Source: Gammaproteobacteria bacterium
GTDB lineage: Bacteria; Pseudomonadota; Gammaproteobacteria; DSM-16500
Reading direction: 5' to 3'
Assembly: GCA_021324305.1 (NCBI GenBank)
Contig: JAJPJI010000021.1
Location: 1 to 64,000 of the forward strand
DNA length: 64,000 nt
Shown here: positions 10,510 through 20,100 of the stretch, piece after piece
Position numbering within the stretch: the stretch's first letter is position 1
Layout of the letters: every line of letters begins with the position of its first letter
Made by a program: the position numbers and the translations under genes
The notes under the pieces: generated by a model
What the model saw: the letters and a program-made list of their open reading frames with translations, nothing else
Database searches by the model: none
What the model was told of the DNA's origin: nothing

Positions 10510-10962
10510 TTATTCTTCCACTTTTACATCAATCTTCCTGATTTCTGTTTTCTCTTTCTTCGGCAGGATAACTTCCAATACGCCTTGTTTTGACTTTGCA
10601 GTAATATGTTTATTGTCAACGGCTGTGGGTAAGGTAAACTGCCGATAGAATTGCCCTTGCATACGTTCCATCCGATAAAAAGATCCTTTTTTCTCCTCGT
10701 GAGCCTCCTCTCGTTTTCCTTTTAATGTCAGCACATTATTTTCCAGCGAGATGTCGATATCTTTTGGATCTACGCCTGGTAAATCCGCAGAGATTAAAAA
10801 CTTATCCTCTTCTTCTCTTATATCAATAGCAGGCAGCCATTGACTTGTTCTTTCGCTTAAATCCCTGGCGTCCAAATCAAATGTACGCTGCCACAAATTT
10901 TCCATGAGATTATGCATATCATTTATCAACTTCGCTGGTTCATAAGGTATTAACGTGTTCAT
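10510..10962 (-). CDS. Hsp20/alpha-crystallin small heat-shock protein
   Basis: At 150 aa this is a normal-length bacterial small heat-shock protein. An alpha-crystallin domain runs from about residue 43 to 140 (PAIDIREEEDKFLISADLPG at its start; the A-x-x-x-x-GVLEVILPK motif near the end), with a short C-terminal tail. It would act as an ATP-independent holdase in the cytoplasm, binding unfolding proteins under stress. The start is supported by a strong ribosome site (GGAGGTGA). The promoter upstream combines a sigma70 layout with a CTTGAAA box, consistent with stress induction. Confidence 0.95.
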   Translation of the reverse strand: MNTLIPYEPAKLINDMHNLMENLWQRTFDLDARDLSERTSQWLPAIDIREEEDKFLISADLPGVDPKDIDISLENNVLTLKGKREEAHEEKKGSFYRMERMQGQFYRQFTLPTAVDNKHITAKSKQGVLEVILPKKEKTEIRKIDVKVEE

Positions 10963-11045
10963 ACATCATCACCTCCGAACATGTATCATAAAAGTTGACA
11001 GGTCTTTGCTTCCTTACCGTATGTTTGTTGGTTCCTATAATTATT

Positions 11046-11073
11046 ATTATAAAAATAAAATTTGACATTTCAA
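11046..11073 (-). promoter_or_regulatory. Promoter of the small heat-shock gene
   Basis: On the minus strand TTGAAA (11073-11068) is followed, after 16 bp, by a perfect TATAAT (11051-11046), about 85 bp before the hsp20 start codon. The -35 hexamer lies inside CTTGAAA, which is also the sigma32 -35 consensus. No good sigma32 -10 (CCCCATNT) was seen, so sigma70 use is the safer reading. Confidence 0.65.
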
Positions 11074-11077
11074 GAGG

Positions 11078-11269
11078 TTAACCATATGATTTATATGGAA
11101 AATAAATTAATTTAACTGCATGATTTTTATAAAAATAAGCATCCAGCCACGCGCGAATAACGCCGCTCTTCATATACCAAAGGTTCTGCGCTGAAAATTT
11201 ATCGCTACCCCATGGGCCCATTAACCAGTATAAAACTTCATATATCTGCTGGCTTGATATAGGCTGCAA
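11078..11269 (-). pseudogene. Fragment of a second DUF1016-family gene
   Basis: A 63-codon minus-strand frame contains GPWGSDKFSAQNLWYMK, which matches the signature region of DUF1016 proteins (W-G-x-S/D ... GFSxQNLWYMR). The flanking residues do not follow the family and nothing of the nuclease half remains nearby. It looks like a decayed copy, a sign that this family has come and gone here more than once (compare the broken gene at the start of the window). Confidence 0.45.
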
Positions 11270-11321
11270 ACCGCTTTAATATTTCATGCTTTAAATTTGC
11301 GCTACTGGAGAATGTGCCCTA

Positions 11322-11996
11322 ATGCTGTTTCCAGAAAAATCATTGCTTGATCATCTTTCAGGCTATATTGGCTGGAAGGATTTAAACCGTCATTATACAG
11401 CCGCAAACAAATCTTTGCTTGAATTAAAAGGGTTGAGTGATGTAGAAGAAATTGCTGGCAAGACAGATGAAGAGTTGTCGCCGTCGTCTATTGAAGATAA
11501 TAAAATTTTTCAGCAACAGGATTTGTGTGTATTAAACGGCGGCAAAGTATCAACAGTGCATTTTGATTCAAAGAGTAATGACGTTTTTCTATTGGAAAAA
11601 TATCCTTTAACAGATCACAGCAATAATATAACAGGATTGATTTATTATTGCCGTCCATACCATAAGGATGAGGTTTTTAAGCTGTTAAAGCAGCTTGATG
11701 ATAATTTACATTTAAGCGCATCTCATTACATGCTGGATGATGGCAATCAAAATAAATATGAATTAACAAGCCGTGAATGTGAATGTGTTTTTTTATTAAT
11801 AAGAGGTAAAACCGCAAAAGAAATAGGGGCATTGCTTTCTTTATCCAAGCGGACAATAGAATCATATATGGAAAATATTAAAAATAAAATGGATTGCAAG
11901 AACAAAGCTGAGATAGTTGCAAAAGCAGTGTTAAGCGGCTTTCACAATCGAATACCTGCAAGATTAAATCGAGCTGCTTTAATAAAATCACTTTAA
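11322..11996 (+). CDS. PAS-LuxR family transcriptional regulator
   Basis: A 224-aa regulator. The N-terminal part (about 10-120) looks like a PAS sensor (GWKDLNRHYTAANKSLLEL...IAGKTDEEL...GLIYYCRPYH). The C-terminal part (about 145-210) is a LuxR/GerE helix-turn-helix with LTSRECECVFLLIRGKTAKE and SKRTIESYMENIKNKM. PAS-LuxR regulators of this size are frequent in Legionellales. The gene lies just upstream of the cAMP phosphodiesterase gene on the same strand, with a weak hairpin between them, so it may or may not control that gene. Confidence 0.8.
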   Translation: MLFPEKSLLDHLSGYIGWKDLNRHYTAANKSLLELKGLSDVEEIAGKTDEELSPSSIEDNKIFQQQDLCVLNGGKVSTVHFDSKSNDVFLLEKYPLTDHSNNITGLIYYCRPYHKDEVFKLLKQLDDNLHLSASHYMLDDGNQNKYELTSRECECVFLLIRGKTAKEIGALLSLSKRTIESYMENIKNKMDCKNKAEIVAKAVLSGFHNRIPARLNRAALIKSL

Positions 11997-12020
11997 TGCC
12001 AATGATCTTTGGATTCCTAT

Positions 12021-12070
12021 CCGTATAAATACGGTAATTCAAGCCAGCCTGAAGGCTGTATTATTTTAAT
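12021..12070 (+). terminator. Palindrome and weak hairpin after the LuxR gene
   Basis: CCGTAT-AA-ATACGG (12021-12034) is a perfect palindrome. It is followed by a CAGCC-TGAA-GGCTG hairpin (12045-12058) and a T-rich run (TATTATTTT). The second hairpin fits a weak rho-independent terminator for the LuxR gene. The first could instead be an operator for the next gene. Confidence 0.4.
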
Positions 12071-12113
12071 GTTGTCTTGAATATTTCCCGTATTTAAAGT
12101 AAAGGAAATCTAT

Positions 12114-13097
12114 ATGCGCAAGTTATTAATCACATTTCTTGTTTTAATGTTGTCCAGTTCATCATATTGTGCCCCTGTCTTTGAAATTGTTCCTCTTGGA
12201 GTCAATGGGGGGTTGAGAGATGGAAATTTATCAGCATATTTGGTAAAGACTCTCGATAGTGAAAATTATACTGCGCTTGATGGGGGTAGTCTGGTGCGTG
12301 GGCTTGAAGTTGCCTTTGCTAAACAATCTTTGCATGATAAAAATGTTGACGAATTGCTGCAAAAACATATTCCGGCCTATCTCATCTCTCACGCACATCT
12401 TGATCATCTGATGGGTCTTGTGATGGCACAGCCAGAATTGCGAGAGAAGCAGACAATAATAGCGCGTACAGAAACAATGCAGGCATTGCTGAAAAATGTT
12501 TTTAACTGGTCTGTTTGGGGTAATTTTGGAGATGATGGGGAAATTCCACGCTTGAATTATCAACATTATCAGTCCATACCATTACTGCAATGGATTGCTG
12601 TCCCCAACACCAATCTTGACGTAAAAGTTTTCCCTTTGAGTCATGCTGGAATGGCGTCAAGCGCCTTTTTAATTCGTTACAAGACTGATTATGTCTTGTA
12701 CTTTGGAGATACCGGTGCTGATAGTGTCGAAAAATCGATAAACATGGAAAATATTTGGAATGAAGTTGCGCCGCTCATACGAAATAAGCAGCTTCATGCT
12801 ATCATGTTGGAGTGTTCATTTTTAAATTCACAACCAGAGGATAAATTATTTGGTCATTTAAATCCAAAATTATTTATGGCTGAATTGCGACAATTGGCGG
12901 CAATTGTTAATCCTTCAGATTTCAAAAACTCACTAAGAGGGTTGCCAGTTATTGTTACTCACATTAAACCCAGGTTGATTGACTTTTCAAATTCCAATGA
13001 GGACACGGGAAAGAGAGTGATAAACGAATTATCCCTGGGAAATGATATCGGGGTAACATTAATCAAGCCTGAACAAGGTATCATGTTGAGTTTGTAA
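12114..13097 (+). CDS. Exported class II cyclic-nucleotide (cAMP) phosphodiesterase
   Basis: A 327-aa metallo-beta-lactamase-fold enzyme of the class II cyclic nucleotide phosphodiesterases (yeast Pde1, Vibrio CpdP), which hydrolyse 3',5'-cAMP to AMP. Signs are GNLSAYLVKT after a glycine-rich start, the metal motif SHAHLDH with H93, H95, D97 and H98, PLSHAG, and YFGDTGAD. A signal peptide (MRKLLITFLVLMLSSSSYC) sends it to the periplasm or outside, as for CpdP. Ribosome site AAAGGAA precedes the ATG. It points tail to tail at an edema-factor-like cyclase gene, so synthesis and destruction of the same nucleotide may be encoded side by side. Confidence 0.88.
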   Translation: MRKLLITFLVLMLSSSSYCAPVFEIVPLGVNGGLRDGNLSAYLVKTLDSENYTALDGGSLVRGLEVAFAKQSLHDKNVDELLQKHIPAYLISHAHLDHLMGLVMAQPELREKQTIIARTETMQALLKNVFNWSVWGNFGDDGEIPRLNYQHYQSIPLLQWIAVPNTNLDVKVFPLSHAGMASSAFLIRYKTDYVLYFGDTGADSVEKSINMENIWNEVAPLIRNKQLHAIMLECSFLNSQPEDKLFGHLNPKLFMAELRQLAAIVNPSDFKNSLRGLPVIVTHIKPRLIDFSNSNEDTGKRVINELSLGNDIGVTLIKPEQGIMLSL

Positions 13098-13099
13098 TT

Positions 13100-13120
13100 G
13101 GATGCCATTTCGCGGCATCC
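13100..13120. repeat. Hairpin between phosphodiesterase and cyclase genes
   Basis: GGATGCC-ATTTCGC-GGCATCC forms a perfect 7-bp stem three bases after the phosphodiesterase stop codon and 87 bp from the stop of the convergent cyclase gene. No clear T-run follows on either side, so transcription termination is possible but not certain. Confidence 0.5.
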
Positions 13121-13206
13121 ACTGATTTGATGGTGTGTGTCGCGAGGTGTCAGGAATGAGTAATCATTTCTTTAAGGCAGCTATTCTATTTGATGCTGTA
13201 ATATAA

Positions 13207-14760
13207 TTAAAACGAGCTATATTGAAATGTTCCACCTGGATTGGCTGCCATTTTGTTTCTTCGTTTATGGTTGTTTGCGCTGTTTTTGATGTTAAATAGC
13301 CCGAATGTAGTATTTATTGTTCTAAAGAATCTGGCCATTTCCTCTCTGGTGACTGACACTTCATTTGGATTTTCTGTCGGAAATGTATTGAATGTCGGAT
13401 TGTTGGATTTTTTGTGACTTTTAACGCGATGTTTGATCGGTTCTATCTTTTCATTTGAATGTGAGACGATTATTGAGCTGGTTAGATCAAGTACTTGAGG
13501 CTGAGAGACTAATGATGTGGTTGAATTTACACTGTCATGGTTAGTGAAAATTTCCGGGTTCGAGTGAGATTTATGTAAATGTTCTGCCTTAAGATTATTG
13601 CATATTTTGAGAAGCGAATCAGAAAGAGATGATCTCAACTTGGGTGAAAATGTCCTTAACTCATCATGATACTTGGCATGAGATGGCCAATAGTAGCCTT
13701 TATTTTTGATTAATTCATGGAGCGCACTCAATTCCTGGACTGATTCTGCAAGAAAGATATTTGACTTTGTTCCTGGGGTAATGCCTTGAAGTTCAGTTGA
13801 ATTAATTTCGAAAGGCAATACAATCAATGCAGGGAGATTGTTCTCCAGATCATCAGCAAACGGGTTGAGAGATTCCGCATTATGATGCACTGTATGACAT
13901 GTATGGTGTGTACGATATGGATCGATTTGACTGATGCCATCGTTTATTTTCCTGACTGTATCTTGAACGCGAGGGCTCCAGTTGCCGCCGTTTGTATCTT
14001 CTTTAGGGCCAGCATATCCAGGTCTTTCGCTTTGCTGAACAATTTCCTGGTTATATGACAAAGAGTTTCTGATCATACCAGGTTGTGTACGAAATGGTGG
14101 TTTGTCGATATGCTTTGGATCAAAGACATCGTAATGTGGGCAAACCACTAATAAGTCGTAATCAGCGGTAACAGGCAGCAGAACAGACTTGCCACTTTGA
14201 ATAACCTTTCTGCCTAATACTTCTATGGGATTTCCGTGTAAGTCATTAACACTATATTTGTGGGTGTCTATATTCTCTGTTGCGATGGCTTGATAGGTTT
14301 TGCCATCTTTTTCCCAGCTCATTAGATATCGAATTGGGGCGTTTGGATTTTCATTTTTCATTAATTCGACGGAAAATGCTCTGGATGGTAATAATGTTTG
14401 CAATTCATGAATACGTTCACTAGATAAGTATAATGGCATCGCCACTAAACTATCGTCATGATGCAAGGCTTTTTCTATAAGTTTGTTATGCTTTTCGAAA
14501 TTGGACTCAGAAACCCGGCTATATTGAGGATCAATTGCAATCAGGCCAGCCATAGGACCGTTATTAGAGGATTTGTTTTTAATACAGAATAGCTTGGTAG
14601 GGTAGTGTTCTTTTTCCAGGTAAGTCTTGGCAAACCTGCTTACAGGTCTGAATCCAATTACCAAATTATTAGACTGAGCGACATTGCTAATCGCTGCAAT
14701 ATGGCTGGCTGGCATACCATATGTGCCTCCGGCTATAATTGCATTTATTCCGACTTTCAT
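13207..14760 (-). CDS. Edema-factor/ExoY-like nucleotidyl cyclase (candidate host-directed toxin)
   Basis: A 517-aa protein whose first 320 residues follow the anthrax edema factor/CyaA/ExoY cyclase fold. FRPVS carries R38; TKLFCIKNKSSNNGPMAG carries K56 and K63; ADYDLL carries D200 and D202; HHNAESLNPF carries H293 and N299. These line up with edema factor R329, K346, K353, D491, D493, H577 and N583, with nearly identical spacing (K63-D200 is 137 residues against 138). The edema factor base H351 is replaced by K61, so the protein is closer to ExoY there. Enzymes of this family make cAMP or cGMP only after binding a host protein (calmodulin or actin). There is no signal peptide. The 130-residue C-terminal part has no recognised domain and could hold a secretion signal. 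Confidence 0.82.
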   Translation of the reverse strand: MKVGINAIIAGGTYGMPASHIAAISNVAQSNNLVIGFRPVSRFAKTYLEKEHYPTKLFCIKNKSSNNGPMAGLIAIDPQYSRVSESNFEKHNKLIEKALHHDDSLVAMPLYLSSERIHELQTLLPSRAFSVELMKNENPNAPIRYLMSWEKDGKTYQAIATENIDTHKYSVNDLHGNPIEVLGRKVIQSGKSVLLPVTADYDLLVVCPHYDVFDPKHIDKPPFRTQPGMIRNSLSYNQEIVQQSERPGYAGPKEDTNGGNWSPRVQDTVRKINDGISQIDPYRTHHTCHTVHHNAESLNPFADDLENNLPALIVLPFEINSTELQGITPGTKSNIFLAESVQELSALHELIKNKGYYWPSHAKYHDELRTFSPKLRSSLSDSLLKICNNLKAEHLHKSHSNPEIFTNHDSVNSTTSLVSQPQVLDLTSSIIVSHSNEKIEPIKHRVKSHKKSNNPTFNTFPTENPNEVSVTREEMARFFRTINTTFGLFNIKNSANNHKRRNKMAANPGGTFQYSSF

Positions 14761-15071
14761 TATTAATCCTCGTCTTATGTTATATGGCTATATCTATAGT
14801 TGTAATTTGGATTGTGGATATTATAGTTATGATTCATTAAGAGAATATTATAGTTAAATGGCATAATATCGATGCAAAGTAGCACGAAAATGATGTCATG
14901 ATTTGCAGCCCTGGTATCGCAGGAACATTTCAGTATTAGACGCTTTTGGATTATTGAATCCTGGTTCTTGCGCAAGTGCTTAAAAAACAAAGTACTATTG
15001 CAGCTTATTAGTGTGTTAAAATAATATATATGCTATCAATATAAGCACTTAAGGACGTCATATCATGAGAC
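14761..15071. promoter_or_regulatory. Divergent control region with 27-bp phased repeats
   Basis: This 311-bp gap separates the cyclase gene (leftward) from kaiC (rightward). TATAGTT occurs at 14795, 14822 and 14849, exactly 27 bp apart. The last two copies are extended to ATATTATAGTTA. On the minus strand each reads AACTATAATAT or AACTATAGATAT, so they may be regulator sites or stacked -10 elements for the cyclase gene. On the kaiC side, AAGGA (15053-15057) is better spaced for a 6-codon mini-ORF (ATG at 15065) than for kaiC itself. Confidence 0.5.
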
Positions 15072-16790
15072 ATGAACATGATTAAGGAAAAGAGCAGATC
15101 TGACCAACTACCCAAATGCCCAAGCGGCATCAAGGGGTTGGATGAAATTTCATTTGGCGGCTTGCCTAAATACAGGTCCACATTGGTAACTGGCGGCACT
15201 GGCAGCGGCAAGACCATAATGGGTTTGCAATTTCTTATGTATGGTGCTGCGCAAAAGGAGCCGGGACTGTTTGTGGCCTTTGAGGAATCAGAAGAAGACT
15301 TGATTCAAAACTCTTTATCTCTGTCCTATGACTTGCGGAACAATATTAAAAAAAAACTGATTGTCTTGAAGCATATTCAGATTGACAGAACAGAATTTGA
15401 AGAATCCGGTGAATACAATCTCGAAGGTCTCTTTATCCAGATTGGCCGTGTCATCAAACAGTATAAAATCAAACGGGTCGTACTGGATACCATTGAAGTC
15501 TTGTTCAGTCATCTGGCGAATAAATCTGTTATTCGTGCAGAATTACAGCGCCTTTTTCAATGGCTAAAAAAGAAGAAAGTAACTGCAATTGTTACCGCCG
15601 AGAAAGGCGACGGAATGATTACGCGTTACGGACTGGAAGAGTATGTCGCTGACTGCGTGATCCAGTTAACTAATGTAACTCACGAGTGCATGGCAACGCG
15701 CTATCTTCGCGTCATAAAATATCGTGGTTCCTCGCACGGCTCAAATGAATACCCGTTTATCATTAACAGTCATGGCATATCAATCTTGCCCATTACTTCA
15801 CTCACGCTGGAGTATCCTGCTCCCAGGACCTTTGTCTCGAGTGGTATCAAGCGCCTCGATGAAATGCTGAATGGCGCTGGTTATTATAAAGGATCCAGTG
15901 TACTCATTACCGGGACATCGGGAGTTGGCAAGAGCAGTTTTGCCTGTGCTTTTGCTGATGGGATCTGCAAAAAAGGCGGAACGTGTATCTATTTTTCCTT
16001 CGAGGAATCTCAAGGCCAGGCGATGCGCAATATGTGTTCTATCGGCATACAGCTGGATAAATGGATCAGGAACAGGAAATTAATTTTTAAGTCTGTACTG
16101 GCTAGCGCCCATGGCCTGGAATCACATTTATTGATTATGATACAGGCAATTGATGAGATAAAGCCTGACGCTGTAATCATTGATCCCGTTAGTAATATGA
16201 AGTCCATTTCGGATCCGCGCAATGTAAAATTGATGTTATCTCAGTTGATAAATTATTTAAAAAATAAAAAAATTACCACGGTCATGACAGGTCTGTTGCA
16301 AGAAGGCACTGTACGGTCTGAGGAAAATATCTCATCACTTATGGACACTTGGCTGGTGCTTAAGGCAATTGAAAGTGAAGGCGAGCGCAGCATTGTTATC
16401 TGCGTGAATAAATCAAGAGGCATGCCGCATTCCAGGCAATTACGTGAAGTTATTTTTAGTGATAAAGGACTTAAGCTAGCCGATGTATATTTAGGTACCG
16501 GAAGAGTGCTAACGGGTTCCGCGCGTATTGTCCAGTCCATACAGGATGAAATGAAGAAGCTGGAAAATGAAGAAGAACGTCGCATGACTGTGATGAAGCT
16601 CAAGGATGATGAAAATGCAACAGAAGCTGAAATCAGGAACATGAAGAAAAAATTGCAGTCTTTAAGGAGCCAGGAACGACTACTCAATGCCGATCTGGAA
16701 AAAAACAAAAAAATAGCTATGAAAGGCGTACTGAAGTTACGCCGTATCCGACAACCAGCATCTACGGTGCGTGCAAAAAAAGAAAAATGA
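15072..16790 (+). CDS. kaiC: KaiC-like double-RecA ATPase
   Basis: A 572-aa KaiC homologue with both RecA-type halves. CI has Walker A GGTGSGKT (41-48) and the catalytic glutamates E71/E72. CII has Walker A GTSGVGKS (281-288) and E311/E312. At the site of the cyanobacterial autophosphorylation pair (S431/T432, motif HISTITDT) the sequence reads NISSLMDT, giving S421/S422, so autophosphorylation could be retained on two serines. The C-terminus (about 490-555) is a charged coiled coil unlike the short tail of cyanobacterial KaiC. In Legionella pneumophila KaiB/KaiC act in stress adaptation rather than a clock. The start is the first in-frame ATG after a stop. kaiB follows 18 bp downstream. Confidence 0.9.
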   Translation: MNMIKEKSRSDQLPKCPSGIKGLDEISFGGLPKYRSTLVTGGTGSGKTIMGLQFLMYGAAQKEPGLFVAFEESEEDLIQNSLSLSYDLRNNIKKKLIVLKHIQIDRTEFEESGEYNLEGLFIQIGRVIKQYKIKRVVLDTIEVLFSHLANKSVIRAELQRLFQWLKKKKVTAIVTAEKGDGMITRYGLEEYVADCVIQLTNVTHECMATRYLRVIKYRGSSHGSNEYPFIINSHGISILPITSLTLEYPAPRTFVSSGIKRLDEMLNGAGYYKGSSVLITGTSGVGKSSFACAFADGICKKGGTCIYFSFEESQGQAMRNMCSIGIQLDKWIRNRKLIFKSVLASAHGLESHLLIMIQAIDEIKPDAVIIDPVSNMKSISDPRNVKLMLSQLINYLKNKKITTVMTGLLQEGTVRSEENISSLMDTWLVLKAIESEGERSIVICVNKSRGMPHSRQLREVIFSDKGLKLADVYLGTGRVLTGSARIVQSIQDEMKKLENEEERRMTVMKLKDDENATEAEIRNMKKKLQSLRSQERLLNADLEKNKKIAMKGVLKLRRIRQPASTVRAKKEK

Positions 16791-16808
16791 TACGTAAGGT
16801 GGTAGATT

Positions 16809-17138
16809 ATGCAAAAGATGAAAGCAAGAAATTCAAATAAAAAAACAGGCCGGACGTGGCAATTTCACGTCTACATCAGCGGAAAAACGCCTCATGGGAT
16901 GTCTGCGATTGAAAACTTGAAAAAATTCTGCAAACAATATCTTTCCAATGATTACGACATCAAGGTTATAGACATATCTATTCATCCAGAGGAAGCGGAA
17001 GCGAACAATATCATTGCCATTCCAACTATCTTCAAGGTTCAACCTAAACCCCAGCAAATCTTTATTGGCGATTTTTCTGATCCTGAATTAATAGTAATGA
17101 AGCTCGGCTTGCAACATCATTTAACAGCTAATGCTTGA
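16809..17138 (+). CDS. kaiB: KaiB-like thioredoxin-fold protein
   Basis: A 109-aa KaiB family protein. The thioredoxin-like core begins at WQFHVYISGKTPHGMSAIEN and includes YDIKVIDI and the cis-proline region IAIPTIFKV. KaiB binds KaiC and changes its ATPase or phosphorylation state. AAGGTGG sits six bases before the ATG, and the gap from kaiC is only 18 bp, so the two are co-transcribed. The order kaiC-kaiB is the reverse of the usual kaiB-kaiC. The gene end overlaps the end of the convergent GGDEF/EAL gene by 11 bp. Confidence 0.85.
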   Translation: MQKMKARNSNKKTGRTWQFHVYISGKTPHGMSAIENLKKFCKQYLSNDYDIKVIDISIHPEEAEANNIIAIPTIFKVQPKPQQIFIGDFSDPELIVMKLGLQHHLTANA

Positions 17139-20100
17139 GCTGGTATTTTTTCATGAACATCCTTAATTCATGCAGAGGAAGGGGACTAGAAAAATAAAAC
17201 CCCTGTATTTGATCGCATTTCGCTTCTCTCAGCGTTTTCACCTGGGCTTCTGTTTCGACGCCTTCGGCGATGACTTTCACGCCCAGTGAGTGCGCCAGCG
17301 CAATAATCGCAAGTGTAATTTCAATGCTACGCTTGTCGGCTGGCAATCCGTTGATAAATGTCTTGTCAATTTTTAGCATGTTCGGAATGAATGAGACTAG
17401 ATATTTCATTGAACTATACCCCGTGCCAAAATCATCAAAAGCAATCTTGATTCCGATATTCTGCAAATCAGATAAAATCTGTAGAACTCGTTGTGGCTCT
17501 GACATGAGTATGCTCTCTGTCAGTTCCAGCTCAAGATACTCAGGATTGACATTCAACTCAGTTACTATCTGCTTGATGATTCCAGTCAGATCGTATGATT
17601 TAATGAACTGCTGCATGGAGAGATTGATAGCCACAGGGACTATCATATTATCCTTTAACATTTCCATCATAGACCGACGCAACACATATGCTCCCAATTC
17701 CGTGATTAGACCCGAGCGCTCACAAACAGGGATAAACTCGTCTGGCAAGCGCACACTGCTCGAAGGGTCGTTCCAGCGTATTAGCGCTTCCACGCCCGCA
17801 ATCGTGCTGCTATCCAAAGCCAGCTTTGGTTGATAATACACCTCGAATTCGTTGTTTTTCAGAGCGCGGTACATGTCGTTTTCCATTTTAATCTGATTTG
17901 ATATCAATTTTTGCGTTTTTATATCAGAAAACTTGAATAAATTCATACCTTCCTTTTCTGATTCCATAAGCGCGATATCAGCGTTCGCCATTAGATCATA
18001 ATTGGTTTTGCCATTTTCAGGATAGATACTGATTCCGATATTTAAGTTGATGTGAACATCATGGTTGTTGATATGTATCGGATTTTTTACTGTTTGAAGT
18101 ACGGAGTTAGCCAAGGCAGTGACCCTGGTATAATCAGGCTCATACAAGATCAATCCAAACCGGCCGTCGCCAATAACAGCAAGCATGTCGTCACCGGATG
18201 TTAAATACGCCGATAAGGTATCCGAAAGGTGTTTTAGCAATTGATTGCCGGTATCATATCCCATGACGTCATTTAACATACTCAAATTCACTAACATGAT
18301 CTTTAGAATGGCAATGGATCTGGGTTTGCGCTGGATAAGGTCATTCAATCTTTCTTCAAAAGCTGTGCGGTTATAAATCCCGGTCAGGAGATCATATTTT
18401 TCGAGATAATCAATGCGTGACTGTATCGCGGTAGACTGGAGATACTGGCATAGATCAGCAACGATATATTTCAATAAATCATATGTGTCATAAGCCTGTT
18501 CGGTCAGTTGCCGGTTGAAAAAAATCATGATTCCAATTTTCTTATTATTCACTTGCAGGGGGATGCCAAAGCATTCTTTCAGGTTATAGATTGATCCATC
18601 TTTTTTTATATATGCATTTTTAAGGTGTAGAGGATGAGTACTATATTGTATCAGTTTCTGGTTGAAACATAATACACGAAAATTGTCCTCATATTCTTTC
18701 GTGACAGGGATAGATAGTTTCATCTCGCTGCTCAATGATACATCGTGATGCCAGATGGCAATGCAGTCCAGCGCATTGGTTTTTTCATTCAGGAGCCAAA
18801 GCTCGCCGATATCATAATTGAGCTCCTGGCATATCAATGACATGATTTCCTTGGCAACAAACTCGACTTTATGGCCCAGGCTTAAAACGAAATGGATATC
18901 ATGAATCAATCGAGAGCGTATTTGTGACTTATACATTTCGGTCACATCAGTCGCGATCCCTAGTCTTGCCACGATCACGCCGGCTTTGTCTTTTAACGGG
19001 AAGCCGTTGTCATAGATTGTCCGGATTGAGCCATTCGCATCTACGATTTTATATGTTACGGCAGCATGAGGCATATTCTGGTCAATCATCCTCTGGAAGG
19101 CATCGGCTGTTTTTTGCCTGTCTGCCGGGACGATGGAGTCCAGCCATGTGTGCGGTTTCTGATATAAGGAAGCGGTTGATTTTCCCCAGATTTTTTCATA
19201 GGCGGGACTAACATAAAGCATTCTGTCCATATTTGGCGTAGAGCGCCAGAGAACGGAGCCTATGTTTTCAGCGAATTCATTAAACAGGATTTCTTTTTCT
19301 GTCAGGATTTTTTTTAGTTCGAATTCATTTATGTCTTTATTCCTGATACTGTAAAGAGCAATATAAAGAAGAATGGCTATGAATTCAATTTCCAGTAACA
19401 CCGTGAGCAAATCTGCAAAGTTATCTTCGTATAGCTGGAATTTTACTCCGTATCTTATCAACACATTAACGAATGGCGGGATAATTATTATAAATGGCAG
19501 CGTGATTCTCGCAACTTTTCCGCTAAACGTGTCTCCCAGCAATATCAAGCTGATGCCTGTTTGCGGTCTTGCAAGCATGAATGCAGCATTTAATGATGCC
19601 ATACCGATAATAGTGGGTAAGCTCAAGTAAAACGAATATAACAGCAGGCTTCCTAGCATGAAGTGAAGAATATACAAGAATACCGTGGTTAAGATAAGGG
19701 GAAACATGAGGCATTGGCAAATCTGATAACTCCATGCAGGGAATTTTCTTGTCATCATGAGCATGAGTGAGATAGCAATCAATATAAAGTTTATTGCTGT
19801 CACTAATGCCATACGGCCAGGAAGCTCATTTTTCAATACCTGTGTATCCATGACAAACAGTTGGTCAATCCCAAAATCTGTGTTAAGCACATATTCGCAT
19901 AGTGTCACTGTGGCGATAATAAAAAGAATGATAGAGAGAAGGGTGGCAATGACAAGGGTTTGTGTTTTAATCTTTTCAGGGCACAGCTGTCGTAACGCAA
20001 TTCCACTCAGGATCAGGCAAATCGCGGTATTAAATTTCATGGAAATCATTTGCGGTAAAAACGTTGTGATGATGGGTATATGAAATATCCAGCCACAAAC

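Noticed and set aside
18151..18174. Diguanylate cyclase activity of the PAS-GAF-GGDEF-EAL protein
   Set aside because: The signature is IGDGRF, lacking the GG(D/E)EF residues required for catalysis.
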